From NCBI GenBank assembly GCA_020637395.1, contig JACJWA010000002.1:62001-126000 (forward strand): DNA of 64,000 nucleotides, read 5' to 3'. The position numbers and the translations under genes are program-made. Source of the DNA: Calditrichota bacterium. GTDB taxonomy: Bacteria > Electryoneota > RPQS01. Within the stretch, counting starts at the first letter, position 1; each line of letters begins with the position of its first letter. This document shows, piece by piece, positions 43,354-52,387 of this stretch. A model generated the notes under the pieces. That model saw nothing but the letters and a program-made list of their open reading frames with translations. It was not told the DNA's origin and did not search any database.

Positions 43354-45879
43354 ATGCTTCCCCGGCTACTCCTCACCCTCCTCATAGCAACGACCGTCAC
43401 ACGGGCCAACTACCGGTTCGCTTCTCCCGTGGACTCCATCGCGCCGACGGAGCGCGGTGCTCGTATCTTCTGCACGGACTCGACCACGCTCGACGTCCAA
43501 TTCTACACTCCCGACATCGTTCGTATTACTCTCGCGCGCCCCGGCGATCCCGAGCCATTGCTCACGGATGCACTGTTGGCGGATTCTTCAATGAAGTTGT
43601 CAATCAGATGGATTGACACTGCTGATGGCGACGCAGATCTTCTTGCAGATCAGTACGAATACCAAGCACTCAGGCACATAGAGGAAAACGACGACTATCA
43701 GTTAAGATGGAGGAATCTGGGAGTCGTATGTGACAAAGACTCCCTCCGTCTTCGCTTCACAAATCAAGATGGAAGTGACTTTCTCGCCGACGACCCCGCC
43801 ATGTCCTATGGCTGGGACGGCAACGAAGTACGCACGTGGAAGAAACTCGCTCCCGGCGAGAAATTCTTCGGCTTAGGCGAGAAGGGCGGAGGCCTCGACC
43901 GCCGCGGACGCGAACTCGTTTTGTGGAACAGCGACACTCCCGGTTACACGGATTCGAGCGATCCGCTCTATCAATCCGTTCCCTTCTATATCGGTGTGCG
44001 TGACGGCATCGCGTACGGCGTCTTCTTCAATAACTCCTACAAAACCCGCTTCAACTTCGGCGCGGGACAGCAGCGCTACTCCTCCTTCGCCGCCGAAGAC
44101 GGCCCGCTCGACTACTTCGTCATTTATGGTCCCACGATCAAGGCAGTTGTCCAGCGCTACACCGATCTCACGGGCAAGATGGAGCTGCCGCCGCTCTGGG
44201 CACTCGGCTATCAGCAATGCCGCTGGAGCTACTATCCCGAGTCCGAAGTCCGCAACCTCGCCGCAACGTTTCGCGCGAAAGACATTCCCTGCGACGTCAT
44301 CTATCTCGACATTCACTACATGGATGGCTACCGCGTCTTCACCTGGGACAGCACGCGTTTCCCGCAGCCAAAGACGATGATTAGCGATTTAGCCAAAGAC
44401 GGCTTCAAGATCGTTCCTATCATTGATCCCGGTGTCAAAGCCGATACAAACTACAGAGTCGCGCGCGAAGGTCTCACGAACGACTACTTCGTCAAATATC
44501 CCGACGGCACCACTCACATCGGTGACGTCTGGCCGGGTTTCTCATACTTTCCCGACTTTTCGAATCCCGCCACGCGCGACTGGTGGGGTGGAAACGTTGC
44601 CGAGCTGCGCAAGCAAGGATTACGCGGCTTCTGGAACGACATGAACGAACCCGCGTGCTGGGGACAAGCGTTTCCTTTGGAAACAGTTTTCAATGACAAC
44701 GGCCTGCAATCTTCTCACAAGAAGATGCACAACCTCTACGCTTTGCAAATGGCGCAGGCCACGCGCGAAGGATTGCTGAAAGCATTTCCTAATGAACGCC
44801 CCTTCATCCTGACACGTGCGGGTTTCGCGGGCATTCAGAGATATTCCGCCTCATGGACCGGAGACAATCTCGCGCGCGAAGATCATCTCGAGCTCGGCAT
44901 TCGCATCATGCTCGGCATGGGACTCTCCGGTCAACCATTCACCGGCATGGACATCGGCGGCTTCATGGAAACACCGTCTCCCGAATTGTACGCACGTTGG
45001 ATTGAAGTCGGTGCTCTCTCTCCCTTCTGCCGCACGCACACGCACTACGGTTCACCCGATCAAGAACCCTGGTCCTTCGGCGAAAACATCGAAGACATCA
45101 GCCGCAAGTTCCTGAAGTTCCGCTACGAATTGCTCCCCTATCTCTACACACTCTTCTACGAGTCGAGCAAGACCGGCGAACCCGTCTGGCGCCCGTTGTT
45201 CTACGAATTCCAAAATGATCCCACGTGTTACGACTGGGGCTACCAGCAGCAATTCATGCTCGGCGAAAACATCTTACTCGCTCCAGTGACAAGAGTCGGC
45301 CAATACACCAAGAAAATCTATCTCCCCGAAGGCAGTTGGCTCGATTGGAACACAAAAAGAGTCTACGAAGGGAATCAAGAGATCATCGTAGACGCGCATC
45401 TCGATTGGCTCCCGCTGTTCCTGCGCAACGGCACAATTCTCTTCCGCCGCGATGCGCAAAGCTACGCCGACGAGCGCCCGATTCAAGAACTCACCTTAGA
45501 TGTCTTCAGCTTGCCGCGAGCAACCGACGGCTTCCCCGCGTCGTCCGCAAGTCTCTATGAAGACGACGGCCAGAGCATGGCCTATGCAAAAGGCAAATCC
45601 CGCACATCGGAATACAGCTATTCAGGACAAAACGGCGCATTCACGCTGCGCCGAACAGTCAAACAAGGCGGCTTCACTCCGCCGGACCGCAAACTGAGTG
45701 TCACCATTCACGGTTTCGGCAAAGCACCGCTCATGCTGTGGCTGAACGAAAAACAGATAACACTTGCCGACCAACGCGTGAGCTACGATCCCGAACGCAA
45801 AGTTCTTGAATTGAACATAAATTCCGAAGCAAGTTTCAACTCGCTCCAAATCGAAACCCATTCTCCCAACGAGGAGTAG
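43354..45879 (+). CDS. GH31 family alpha-glucosidase, exported
   Basis: 841 residues from ATG 43354 ('MLPRLLLTLLIATTVTRA' signal peptide, AAGGA upstream); the frame is open to 43234 but that part lies over the terminator and promoter. Order: N-terminal beta-sandwich (~20-250), TIM barrel and C-terminal beta domains. The nucleophile is Asp429 in 'WNDMNEP' and the acid/base is Asp504 in 'SWTGDN'. 'GYQQCRWSYYPESEV' is also typical. It should release glucose from the non-reducing ends of alpha-1,4/1,6 glucans or oligosaccharides, probably in the periplasm. It opens the alpha-glucan island and is followed by repeats and a symporter gene. Confidence 0.93.
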   Translation: MLPRLLLTLLIATTVTRANYRFASPVDSIAPTERGARIFCTDSTTLDVQFYTPDIVRITLARPGDPEPLLTDALLADSSMKLSIRWIDTADGDADLLADQYEYQALRHIEENDDYQLRWRNLGVVCDKDSLRLRFTNQDGSDFLADDPAMSYGWDGNEVRTWKKLAPGEKFFGLGEKGGGLDRRGRELVLWNSDTPGYTDSSDPLYQSVPFYIGVRDGIAYGVFFNNSYKTRFNFGAGQQRYSSFAAEDGPLDYFVIYGPTIKAVVQRYTDLTGKMELPPLWALGYQQCRWSYYPESEVRNLAATFRAKDIPCDVIYLDIHYMDGYRVFTWDSTRFPQPKTMISDLAKDGFKIVPIIDPGVKADTNYRVAREGLTNDYFVKYPDGTTHIGDVWPGFSYFPDFSNPATRDWWGGNVAELRKQGLRGFWNDMNEPACWGQAFPLETVFNDNGLQSSHKKMHNLYALQMAQATREGLLKAFPNERPFILTRAGFAGIQRYSASWTGDNLAREDHLELGIRIMLGMGLSGQPFTGMDIGGFMETPSPELYARWIEVGALSPFCRTHTHYGSPDQEPWSFGENIEDISRKFLKFRYELLPYLYTLFYESSKTGEPVWRPLFYEFQNDPTCYDWGYQQQFMLGENILLAPVTRVGQYTKKIYLPEGSWLDWNTKRVYEGNQEIIVDAHLDWLPLFLRNGTILFRRDAQSYADERPIQELTLDVFSLPRATDGFPASSASLYEDDGQSMAYAKGKSRTSEYSYSGQNGAFTLRRTVKQGGFTPPDRKLSVTIHGFGKAPLMLWLNEKQITLADQRVSYDPERKVLELNINSEASFNSLQIETHSPNEE

Positions 45880-45905
45880 AACTCTTCGCATAGGACTCAC
45901 TCTTT

Positions 45906-46110
45906 CCCCGAGCAGGGTCTCCAGACCCTGCCGGAATCCGCACTTCGCCGGCGGAGATTTAGCGCGCAGCTTGCTGCGCAAAATCCCTCAAGAAGACAAA
46001 CAAGTTACAATGTTTGTCATCCTGAACGCAGTGAAGGATCTCTCTGCCTCCCCTTCACCGTTCACGGGGAAGGGGCCGGGGGATGGGGTCTGCTTCCGCC
46101 TTCATGTTTC
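45906..46110. repeat. Mosaic of dispersed intergenic repeats, copy A
   Basis: At 45906-45940 the sequence has the CCCGAGCAGG flank, a perfect 8-bp hairpin CAGGGTCT/AGACCCTG and GCCGGAATC. It is followed by a GCGCAGC/GCTGCGC hairpin near 45961. Near 46015-46042 lies a GTCATCCTGAACGCAGTGAA-like element, then a CCTTCACC/GGGGAAGG hairpin element with GGCCGGGGGATGGGG near 46052-46090. The last two look like intergenic repeat families I recall from many bacterial genomes. AT-rich sequence (46103-46135) leads to the symporter gene. Confidence 0.55.
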
Positions 46111-46143
46111 ATACTTCATATTTTCATATTTCCCCTCCCGCCC

Positions 46144-47745
46144 ATGAGCCTTTCCGCCCTTGACCTAACCATCATCGTCGCCTATTTCGCGGCGATCTTC
46201 GGCGTCGCTTTCTATTTCGCGCGCCGACGCAAGTCGGATACGACGGGCTACTTTCTCGCAGGCCGCAGCGTCGGCTGGTTCGCCATCGGCGCCTCGCTCT
46301 TCGCGACCAACATATCGAGCGAGCACTTCGTCGGCCTGGCGGGATCGGGTGCAGCGGGCGGACTTGCCGTCGGTCACTTCGAATGGCTCGCGTGTCTGAT
46401 CGTGCTGCTGCTCGGTTGGATCTTTGCGCCGTTCTATCTCAACTCGCAAGTCTTCACGATGCCCGAGTTTCTTGAGCGCCGCTACGGTGCCGCAAGCCGC
46501 TGGTATCTCACCGGCGTTTCCATTGTCGCCTATGTGCTCACGAAAGTGTCCGTCACATTGCTCGCGGGCTCGCTTCTGCTCAATGTGCTGCTCGGTTGGG
46601 ATGTCTATACGTCGGCAATTGTTCTCGTGCTCGCAACAGGACTCTACACCGTCATCGGCGGACTCACGGCGGTCATCTACACTGAAATGGTGCAAGCCGT
46701 CATTCTGATCGGCGGCGCGCTCGCATTGACTTTGCTCGGCCTGAGTGAAGTCGGAGGATTGGATGGACTGGTCGCCAAAACTCCTCCCGACTATTGGAGC
46801 ATGTTCAAAGCCATGGACCATCCGGATTTTCCGTGGACCGGCATTGTCTTCGGCGCGCCGATTCTCGGCATCTGGTATTGGTGCACCGATCAATATATCG
46901 TGCAGCGCGTCTTGAGTGCGCGCGGCTTGGAGCAAGCTCGCAGCGGTGCGATCTTCGCGGGCTACTTGAAGATTCTGCCCGTTTTTATTCTCGTCCTTCC
47001 CGGAGTCATTGCGCACGCGCTCTATCCCGACGTCGCAGGTGACCAAGCCTATCCCGCGATGGTCTCGCGCCTGCTTCCCGCCGGAGTGAAGGGCATCGTC
47101 ATCGCAAGTTTGCTCGCCGCTCTGATGTCGTCGCTCGCATCGTGTTTCAACAGTGCCTCCACGCTCTTCACGATGGACGTGTATAAGAAACTGAAGCCCG
47201 ATACTCCCGAAGGCCGTCTCGTCGCCGTCGGCAGAATCGCCACCGGCGTGATCGTCCTGCTCGGAATTCTCTGGGTGCCCTTCATCAAAGTCATCTCGTC
47301 GCAACTTTACGTTTACCTGCAGAGCGTGCAAGCCTACATCAGTCCGCCCATCGCCGCAGTTTTCCTTTTCGGAATTCTCTGGTCACGTGCCAATGCTAAG
47401 GGTTCCATTGCCGCATTGCTCACGGGACTCGTCATAGGTGCCACGCGCCTGATCGGCGAACTTCTGCATAAGCAAGCGCCGCTCGCCGAAGGTCCGCTGC
47501 GCTGGATGGTCGAAATGAACTTCCTGCATTTCGCGACGTTCCTCTTTGTGCTGTGCTCAATTATGCTCGTCGTCGTCAGTCTCAGCACTCCGGCTCCCGC
47601 ACTGTCATCGCTCACAGGTTTGACATTCCGCCATACGCCGCGCCTCGAGCGCATCGTCGCAAATCCGAAGCTGCATCGCCTGAACCTCGGCTGGAGCGTC
47701 CTGCTTGTTGCTCTGGTCTTCATTCTCTGGGGCCTCTTCTTCTAA
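46144..47745 (+). CDS. Sodium/solute symporter (SSS, SLC5 family), probably sugar
   Basis: 533 residues and about 13-14 TM helices. Family marks are 'LDLTIIVAYFAAIFGVAFYFA', 'GYFLAGRSVGWFAIGASLFATNISSEHFVGLAG' (in parts), 'MPEFLERRYG' and 'LPAGVKGIVIASLLAALMSSLASCFNSASTLF' (in parts). These match the vSGLT-like branch of the family, which moves sugars with sodium. The GH31 gene upstream and the amylase genes downstream suggest uptake of glucose or a related product. It is followed by repeat copy B, which may terminate the transcript. Confidence 0.9.
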   Translation: MSLSALDLTIIVAYFAAIFGVAFYFARRRKSDTTGYFLAGRSVGWFAIGASLFATNISSEHFVGLAGSGAAGGLAVGHFEWLACLIVLLLGWIFAPFYLNSQVFTMPEFLERRYGAASRWYLTGVSIVAYVLTKVSVTLLAGSLLLNVLLGWDVYTSAIVLVLATGLYTVIGGLTAVIYTEMVQAVILIGGALALTLLGLSEVGGLDGLVAKTPPDYWSMFKAMDHPDFPWTGIVFGAPILGIWYWCTDQYIVQRVLSARGLEQARSGAIFAGYLKILPVFILVLPGVIAHALYPDVAGDQAYPAMVSRLLPAGVKGIVIASLLAALMSSLASCFNSASTLFTMDVYKKLKPDTPEGRLVAVGRIATGVIVLLGILWVPFIKVISSQLYVYLQSVQAYISPPIAAVFLFGILWSRANAKGSIAALLTGLVIGATRLIGELLHKQAPLAEGPLRWMVEMNFLHFATFLFVLCSIMLVVVSLSTPAPALSSLTGLTFRHTPRLERIVANPKLHRLNLGWSVLLVALVFILWGLFF

Positions 47746-47752
47746 ACTCGGT

Positions 47753-47812
47753 TCCCCGAGCAGGGTCTCAAGACCCTGCCGGAATCTCCGTATTCGCCGA
47801 GCGGGAGTTTAG
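47753..47812. repeat. Dispersed intergenic repeat, copy B
   Basis: It carries CCCGAGCAGG, the 8-bp hairpin CAGGGTCT/AGACCCTG with a 2-base loop, GCCGGAATCTCCG and then CGCCGAGCGGGAGTTTAGC. It starts eight bases after the symporter stop codon and closely matches copy A at 45906. Confidence 0.65.
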
Positions 47813-47897
47813 CACAGTGCTTTACAAGCACAAAGCGGTTCCCCGCAGGAATCCGCAACATCACCACGACTTCATGAACTCGACTTTTCGCCCAACG

Positions 47898-50800
47898 ATG
47901 AAAACTCTTCGCACGATACTGTTGATACTCTGCGCCAGCACACTGGGTCCAGCATTCACGCTGGTGGCGGCTCCCGTTCATACGACTTACCTGTGGCACA
48001 TGGAGCAGCCTATCTACTGGCCCGATCAATCTCCCTACGGCAACGGCTACGAAACCGCCATGGAATCCATCTGGCAGCGAAACATCGGAGCGCCACATCC
48101 GGAAAATGATGTGCACTCCATATTCACGTTGGCGGATCGCGTCGCCGCATATCAATACCGTCCGAGAAACTCCATTGATGCCATGTCCGGCACCGATGCC
48201 GGCGCGCAAGTCACCTATTCCGGCGGCTTGATTCGCAACGTCGCAAGCCTCGGCGCAGAGAACTACGGCGGCTACTCTCCGTCGTGGAACTCGGACTACC
48301 AAACCGCGCGCACGTGGAACACCAGCGGCGGGCATCCGCAGCTTGAGCTGACTGTCATATCCTATCATCACAGCTTCGCACCCTTCATTGATCCCGAAGT
48401 GCTGAAGAAAGACATTCAAATCTATCAGCACGTCTATCCCTTTGTGTGGGGCGCGTCACCTCCGCAAACCAAAGGCTTCTTTCCGCCCGAGATCGCTTTC
48501 AGCCAGCGCATCATTCCCGTGTTGCGCGACTGCGGTCTCGATTGGACCTTCATCGCGTCCACGCATCTCTCTCGCGCCTGCGCAAACTTCCCGTTGACGC
48601 TCGGTACCGGCGGCGAAAATTGCAACCCTCCCAATCTCGCCGATCAATTGAATCCCGCGCAATCCAATTGGCGTACGCAAACCATTTCCCGCGGCTGTTC
48701 GCCCACGGACGCCGTGCCCTTCGGATTTCAACCGCATCGCGCAATCTATGTGGACGCGCAAACTGGAGTCGCCGACACAATCATTGTGATTCCCGTGGCC
48801 ATGGCCATGAGTTGGGAAGACGGCTATCAAATTTACGGCACGGGCGATATTGATCAAATTGCGGCGCTGAATGATCCCAACAAACCTATGCTGATCACGC
48901 TCGGGCACGATGGCGACAATGCCTTCGGCGGCGGCTACTCTTACTACATGGAGAGCGTGCCCGGCTTCACGCAGTCCGCAGTCAATCACGGCTACGAGCC
49001 AACTACTGTTCCCGAGTATCTCGCGGATCACGCTCCCGCGCCAAACGACATCGTTCATGTTGAAGACGGCGCATGGATCAACGCCGACGGAGACTTCGGC
49101 GATCCCGATTTCCCCAACTGGCTGTGGCCGCCCTACAATTCATCCGGCCAAATTGACATCGAGAACGGTTGGGCGATTGACGCGCACAATTGGGCGGTGA
49201 TCACCGCCGCCACAAACTATGTGCTGACCGCCGAAGATGTCGCCGGACCGTCCTTTATCCCCGCGATTCAAGACCCGCGTCTGAATTCTCCCACGACACT
49301 CGACCTCGCGTGGCACTTTCTGCTCGGTTCATTGAATTCCGGCTACATGTACTACGGCAACTCGCTCGATATGGAGCAAAAACCCGTCGTCGCGTGCAAC
49401 GAAGCGGTGACTCGCGCCTCGCTCGTGATCGGATCATCGCAGGACAACACGCCGCCCACGATTTGGACCTTGCAGCAGTGGCCGCACAATCCCGGCGCAC
49501 TCGGTTTCGGTCCCTTGCATGGCTATGCGCAGGTGAACAACCCGCGCGATTTTCGCATCTGGACGTTCGTCGCTGACGTGAACGGCGTTGCGGCGTGTTC
49601 GCTCTACTATCGTCTCGATCAGGACGGACAAAATCCGCTCGCGTCATTTCAAAACGAAACCTACGCGGGAGGTGCCGAAGTCACGTCGTGGCGCGCACGC
49701 GCAATGTCGCGCCGCACATTCCCGGCGGGGAATCCTTATAACGATCCGCAAATTCACTTCGATGAATTGCCTGCCGCAATCTCCGAGCAGTTCACCTATC
49801 ACCTGACCGACGGCGAAGTCACGGACTCCGGCGGAGTACTCGTGGACTACTATGTCAAATCATGGGACGTCGCGGGAAATCAGAAGAGCTCGGAAATCTA
49901 TCACACCTACGTCGGCACGGGTGAAGGCAGCGGCGGCGGCGGCACGCGCGTGTCGTGGACTCCGCAAAACCCCGAAGGCGGACAATCCGTCACCATCTAC
50001 TACGACCTGACGCAAAGCCCGTTGCCGCAAAACACAAATCCAGCTCGCATTCACATCGGACACTCCGGTTGGCAGGGAGTCTTGTCTCCTGACCCCGTGA
50101 TGACCTTCGACAATGACTCCTCCATGTGGCGCTACTCCTATGCGATTCCCTCCGGCGCAACCTCCGTGGACTTCGTCTTCACCGACGGACTCGGCAACTG
50201 GGATAACAACAGCGGCACAGATTGGCACATCACCGTCACACCGACAGGAACTCCCGGCTTTGACTTGAACGGAGTATTGGACACCAACACAGTTGAAATC
50301 GGAGTGAACGGCGCGGTTCACCTGTGGGCAGGCTTCGACGGAACAAATCTCTACGTCGCAACCGAAAACGCGCAAGGGTCACCTCTGGATCGCTTCATCT
50401 TCATCGCGCAAACTCCTGGCGCATTACAAGCCTCGCCGTGGGCCAAAGCCGGACTGGTCGCCGCGTGGAGCGCGTTCATCGGCAACGAGCAATCGAACGG
50501 TTGGCGCGGATGGTTTGACGCGCAGGGCACGGCGCAAGTCGCGGCGTCCGGCGTAGTCGAAGCCACGCTCGATCTTGCCGGAGAGTTTGGCTCGCTTCCC
50601 GACTCGCTCTATGTCTGTCTCGGAAGATACGGAACCGACAACAGCGGCGTGCTGACGGATCAAATTCCTGCTGCGGTCATCGTAAACGGCACGATCGAGA
50701 GCAGCGAGTGGCAGGTGCTGCGCTTGAAGCCGAAAAATCTCACGATTCAAACCGACGGAACGAACATCACCCTGCGCTGGCAGGGCAGCGCGCTCGCGCA

Positions 50801-50930
50801 AGCTTATCGTATCTGGCGCACGACCGCAATCGGAGAACAGCCCACTCTCATTGCAACAACTACATCGCTCTCTTTCACGGAACCGGTCAGCGGCACGCAA
50901 GCCATTTACTGGGTCGAGATTCAATTCTGA
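47898..50930 (+). CDS. Secreted GH57-like enzyme with CBM25-like starch-binding domain
   Basis: 1010 residues; ATG at 47898 gives the signal peptide 'MKTLRTILLILCASTLGPA', while a second ATG at 47871 is also possible. The N-terminal domain begins 'TYLWHMEQPIYWPD', a variant of the GH57 His-Gln-Pro first motif. 'GFFPPEIAFS' holds Glu198, the probable nucleophile, and 'GHDGDNAFGG' holds Asp338, the probable acid. Residues ~685-785 look like CBM25 ('SWTPQNPEGGQSVTIYYD'). A DOMON-like part and a C-terminal Fn3-like domain ('ITLRWQGSALAQAYRIWR') follow. It is probably an extracellular alpha-glucan hydrolase; GH57, GH119 or an unlisted relative cannot be decided by eye. The next gene is five bases downstream. 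Confidence 0.75.
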   Translation: MKTLRTILLILCASTLGPAFTLVAAPVHTTYLWHMEQPIYWPDQSPYGNGYETAMESIWQRNIGAPHPENDVHSIFTLADRVAAYQYRPRNSIDAMSGTDAGAQVTYSGGLIRNVASLGAENYGGYSPSWNSDYQTARTWNTSGGHPQLELTVISYHHSFAPFIDPEVLKKDIQIYQHVYPFVWGASPPQTKGFFPPEIAFSQRIIPVLRDCGLDWTFIASTHLSRACANFPLTLGTGGENCNPPNLADQLNPAQSNWRTQTISRGCSPTDAVPFGFQPHRAIYVDAQTGVADTIIVIPVAMAMSWEDGYQIYGTGDIDQIAALNDPNKPMLITLGHDGDNAFGGGYSYYMESVPGFTQSAVNHGYEPTTVPEYLADHAPAPNDIVHVEDGAWINADGDFGDPDFPNWLWPPYNSSGQIDIENGWAIDAHNWAVITAATNYVLTAEDVAGPSFIPAIQDPRLNSPTTLDLAWHFLLGSLNSGYMYYGNSLDMEQKPVVACNEAVTRASLVIGSSQDNTPPTIWTLQQWPHNPGALGFGPLHGYAQVNNPRDFRIWTFVADVNGVAACSLYYRLDQDGQNPLASFQNETYAGGAEVTSWRARAMSRRTFPAGNPYNDPQIHFDELPAAISEQFTYHLTDGEVTDSGGVLVDYYVKSWDVAGNQKSSEIYHTYVGTGEGSGGGGTRVSWTPQNPEGGQSVTIYYDLTQSPLPQNTNPARIHIGHSGWQGVLSPDPVMTFDNDSSMWRYSYAIPSGATSVDFVFTDGLGNWDNNSGTDWHITVTPTGTPGFDLNGVLDTNTVEIGVNGAVHLWAGFDGTNLYVATENAQGSPLDRFIFIAQTPGALQASPWAKAGLVAAWSAFIGNEQSNGWRGWFDAQGTAQVAASGVVEATLDLAGEFGSLPDSLYVCLGRYGTDNSGVLTDQIPAAVIVNGTIESSEWQVLRLKPKNLTIQTDGTNITLRWQGSALAQAYRIWRTTAIGEQPTLIATTTSLSFTEPVSGTQAIYWVEIQF

Positions 50931-50935
50931 TCACC

Positions 50936-52312
50936 ATGACTGAAATGACTTTTATGAAAACTCTTCTGATCGCGCTGTTCACGGCGCTGCTGATCTTCGC
51001 CTGCAAAGCGTCCTCCACGGAAAGCACCGTCGAGCCGCCGGACATGACTCCTCCCGAGTGGTCGCGCAACAGCGTGATCTACGAAGTCAATGTCCGCCAG
51101 TTTACTCCCGAAGGAACCTTCGCGGCTTTCAGAACCCACTTACCGCGTCTGCGCGAACTCGGTGTGGACATTCTTTGGTTCATGCCCATTCATCCAATCG
51201 GCATCGAGAATCGCAAAGGCTCCCTCGGCAGCTACTACTCCGTGCGCGACTATCGCGCCGTCAATCCCGAGTTCGGCACAATGGAAGAGTGGCGCGCGCT
51301 TGTCGAAGAATGCCACGCCATGGGCTTCAAAGTCATCATTGACTGGGTGGCCAATCACTCCGCGTGGGACAACCCCTTGGCCACCGAGCATCCCGATTGG
51401 TACACGCGTGACAACGAAGGCAACTTCGTGCCGCCCGTGCCCGACTGGTCGGATGTGATAGACTTCAACTTCGACAACGCCGACTTTCGCAATTGGATGA
51501 TTGAGTCCTTGCAGTTCTGGGTTCGCGAAACGAACATAGATGGCTATCGCTGCGACGTCGCAGGCATGGTGCCGCTGAGTTTCTGGGAAGATGCCGCGCG
51601 CGCATTGTTGCCCATGAAGTCTCTCTTCTTGCTCATGGAAAATGAGTCCGCGGAATATCACTCCGCATTTCACGCAGGATACGGCTGGGAGCTCTTCCAC
51701 AAATCCGTGGATGTCGCGGCGGGCACGCGCACGCCTTCCGAGCTCTTCGAATACTTCGCGCGCCACAAAGCCGATTATCCTCCCGACTCCTACGCCATGT
51801 ACTTCACCAGCAACCACGACGAAAACAGTTGGAACGGCACCGAGTTCGAACGCTTTCACAACGCCGCGAGGCCCTTCGCAGTCTTGGCCATGACCGCGCC
51901 GGGCCTTCCGCTGGTCTACAATGGCCAGGAAGCCGGATTCAATCGCCGCCTCTTGTTCTTCGAAAAGGACTCCATTGACTGGGTTGAAAACGACTTCGCG
52001 GACTTCTATCAGAAGCTCGTGGACTTGAAACATCGTCACTCCGCGCTGCGCAACGGCTCCGAAGGCGCGGACATCATCCGCGTGAATCACACCGGATCGG
52101 CTTCTGCGATGTGTTACAAACGTGAAGCAGGAAACGCGCGCGTCGTCGCGTTGATCAACACCGCGCAAACCGGAATCAACTTCACTTTGAACGACACTTC
52201 CATCGCCGGAACCTATCGCGAAGTGCTTTCCGGTGACACGGTGACACTAACTGGCACCGATGCCTTCACACTTCCCGCCGCAGTCGCGAAAGTCTATGAG
52301 CTGATCGAATAG
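50936..52312 (+). CDS. GH13 family alpha-amylase lipoprotein
   Basis: 458 residues; ATG at 50936 or 50954 are both possible. Lipobox 'IFAC' gives lipidated Cys23, so the enzyme is membrane-anchored. The four GH13 regions are present: 'DWVANHSAWD', 'DGYRCDVAG' with Asp207 (nucleophile), 'LMENESAE' with Glu235 (acid/base) and 'TSNHDEN' with Asp295. Domain C closes the protein. It should hydrolyse alpha-1,4 links of starch or maltodextrin. The gene is five bases after the GH57-like gene and ends the plus-strand part of the island at a bidirectional terminator. Confidence 0.92.
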   Translation: MTEMTFMKTLLIALFTALLIFACKASSTESTVEPPDMTPPEWSRNSVIYEVNVRQFTPEGTFAAFRTHLPRLRELGVDILWFMPIHPIGIENRKGSLGSYYSVRDYRAVNPEFGTMEEWRALVEECHAMGFKVIIDWVANHSAWDNPLATEHPDWYTRDNEGNFVPPVPDWSDVIDFNFDNADFRNWMIESLQFWVRETNIDGYRCDVAGMVPLSFWEDAARALLPMKSLFLLMENESAEYHSAFHAGYGWELFHKSVDVAAGTRTPSELFEYFARHKADYPPDSYAMYFTSNHDENSWNGTEFERFHNAARPFAVLAMTAPGLPLVYNGQEAGFNRRLLFFEKDSIDWVENDFADFYQKLVDLKHRHSALRNGSEGADIIRVNHTGSASAMCYKREAGNARVVALINTAQTGINFTLNDTSIAGTYREVLSGDTVTLTGTDAFTLPAAVAKVYELIE

Positions 52313-52333
52313 CGCTCGCGATCGAAGAAAACG

Positions 52334-52369
52334 AAAGAGCCGCGGCCTCAATGGCCGCGGCTCTTTTTG
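52334..52369. terminator. Bidirectional terminator in the alpha-glucan island
   Basis: A perfect 14-bp GC-rich stem (52334-52347 with 52353-52366) has a 5-base loop TCAAT and T-rich tails on both strands. It serves the GH13 gene from the left and the minus-strand operon from the right. Confidence 0.85.
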
Positions 52370-52387
52370 CGTCATATGAACAAAATG

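Noticed and set aside
45906..47812. CRISPR-like repeats
   Set aside because: The repeats are few, palindromic and irregularly spaced, with genes in between; no spacer array or cas genes.
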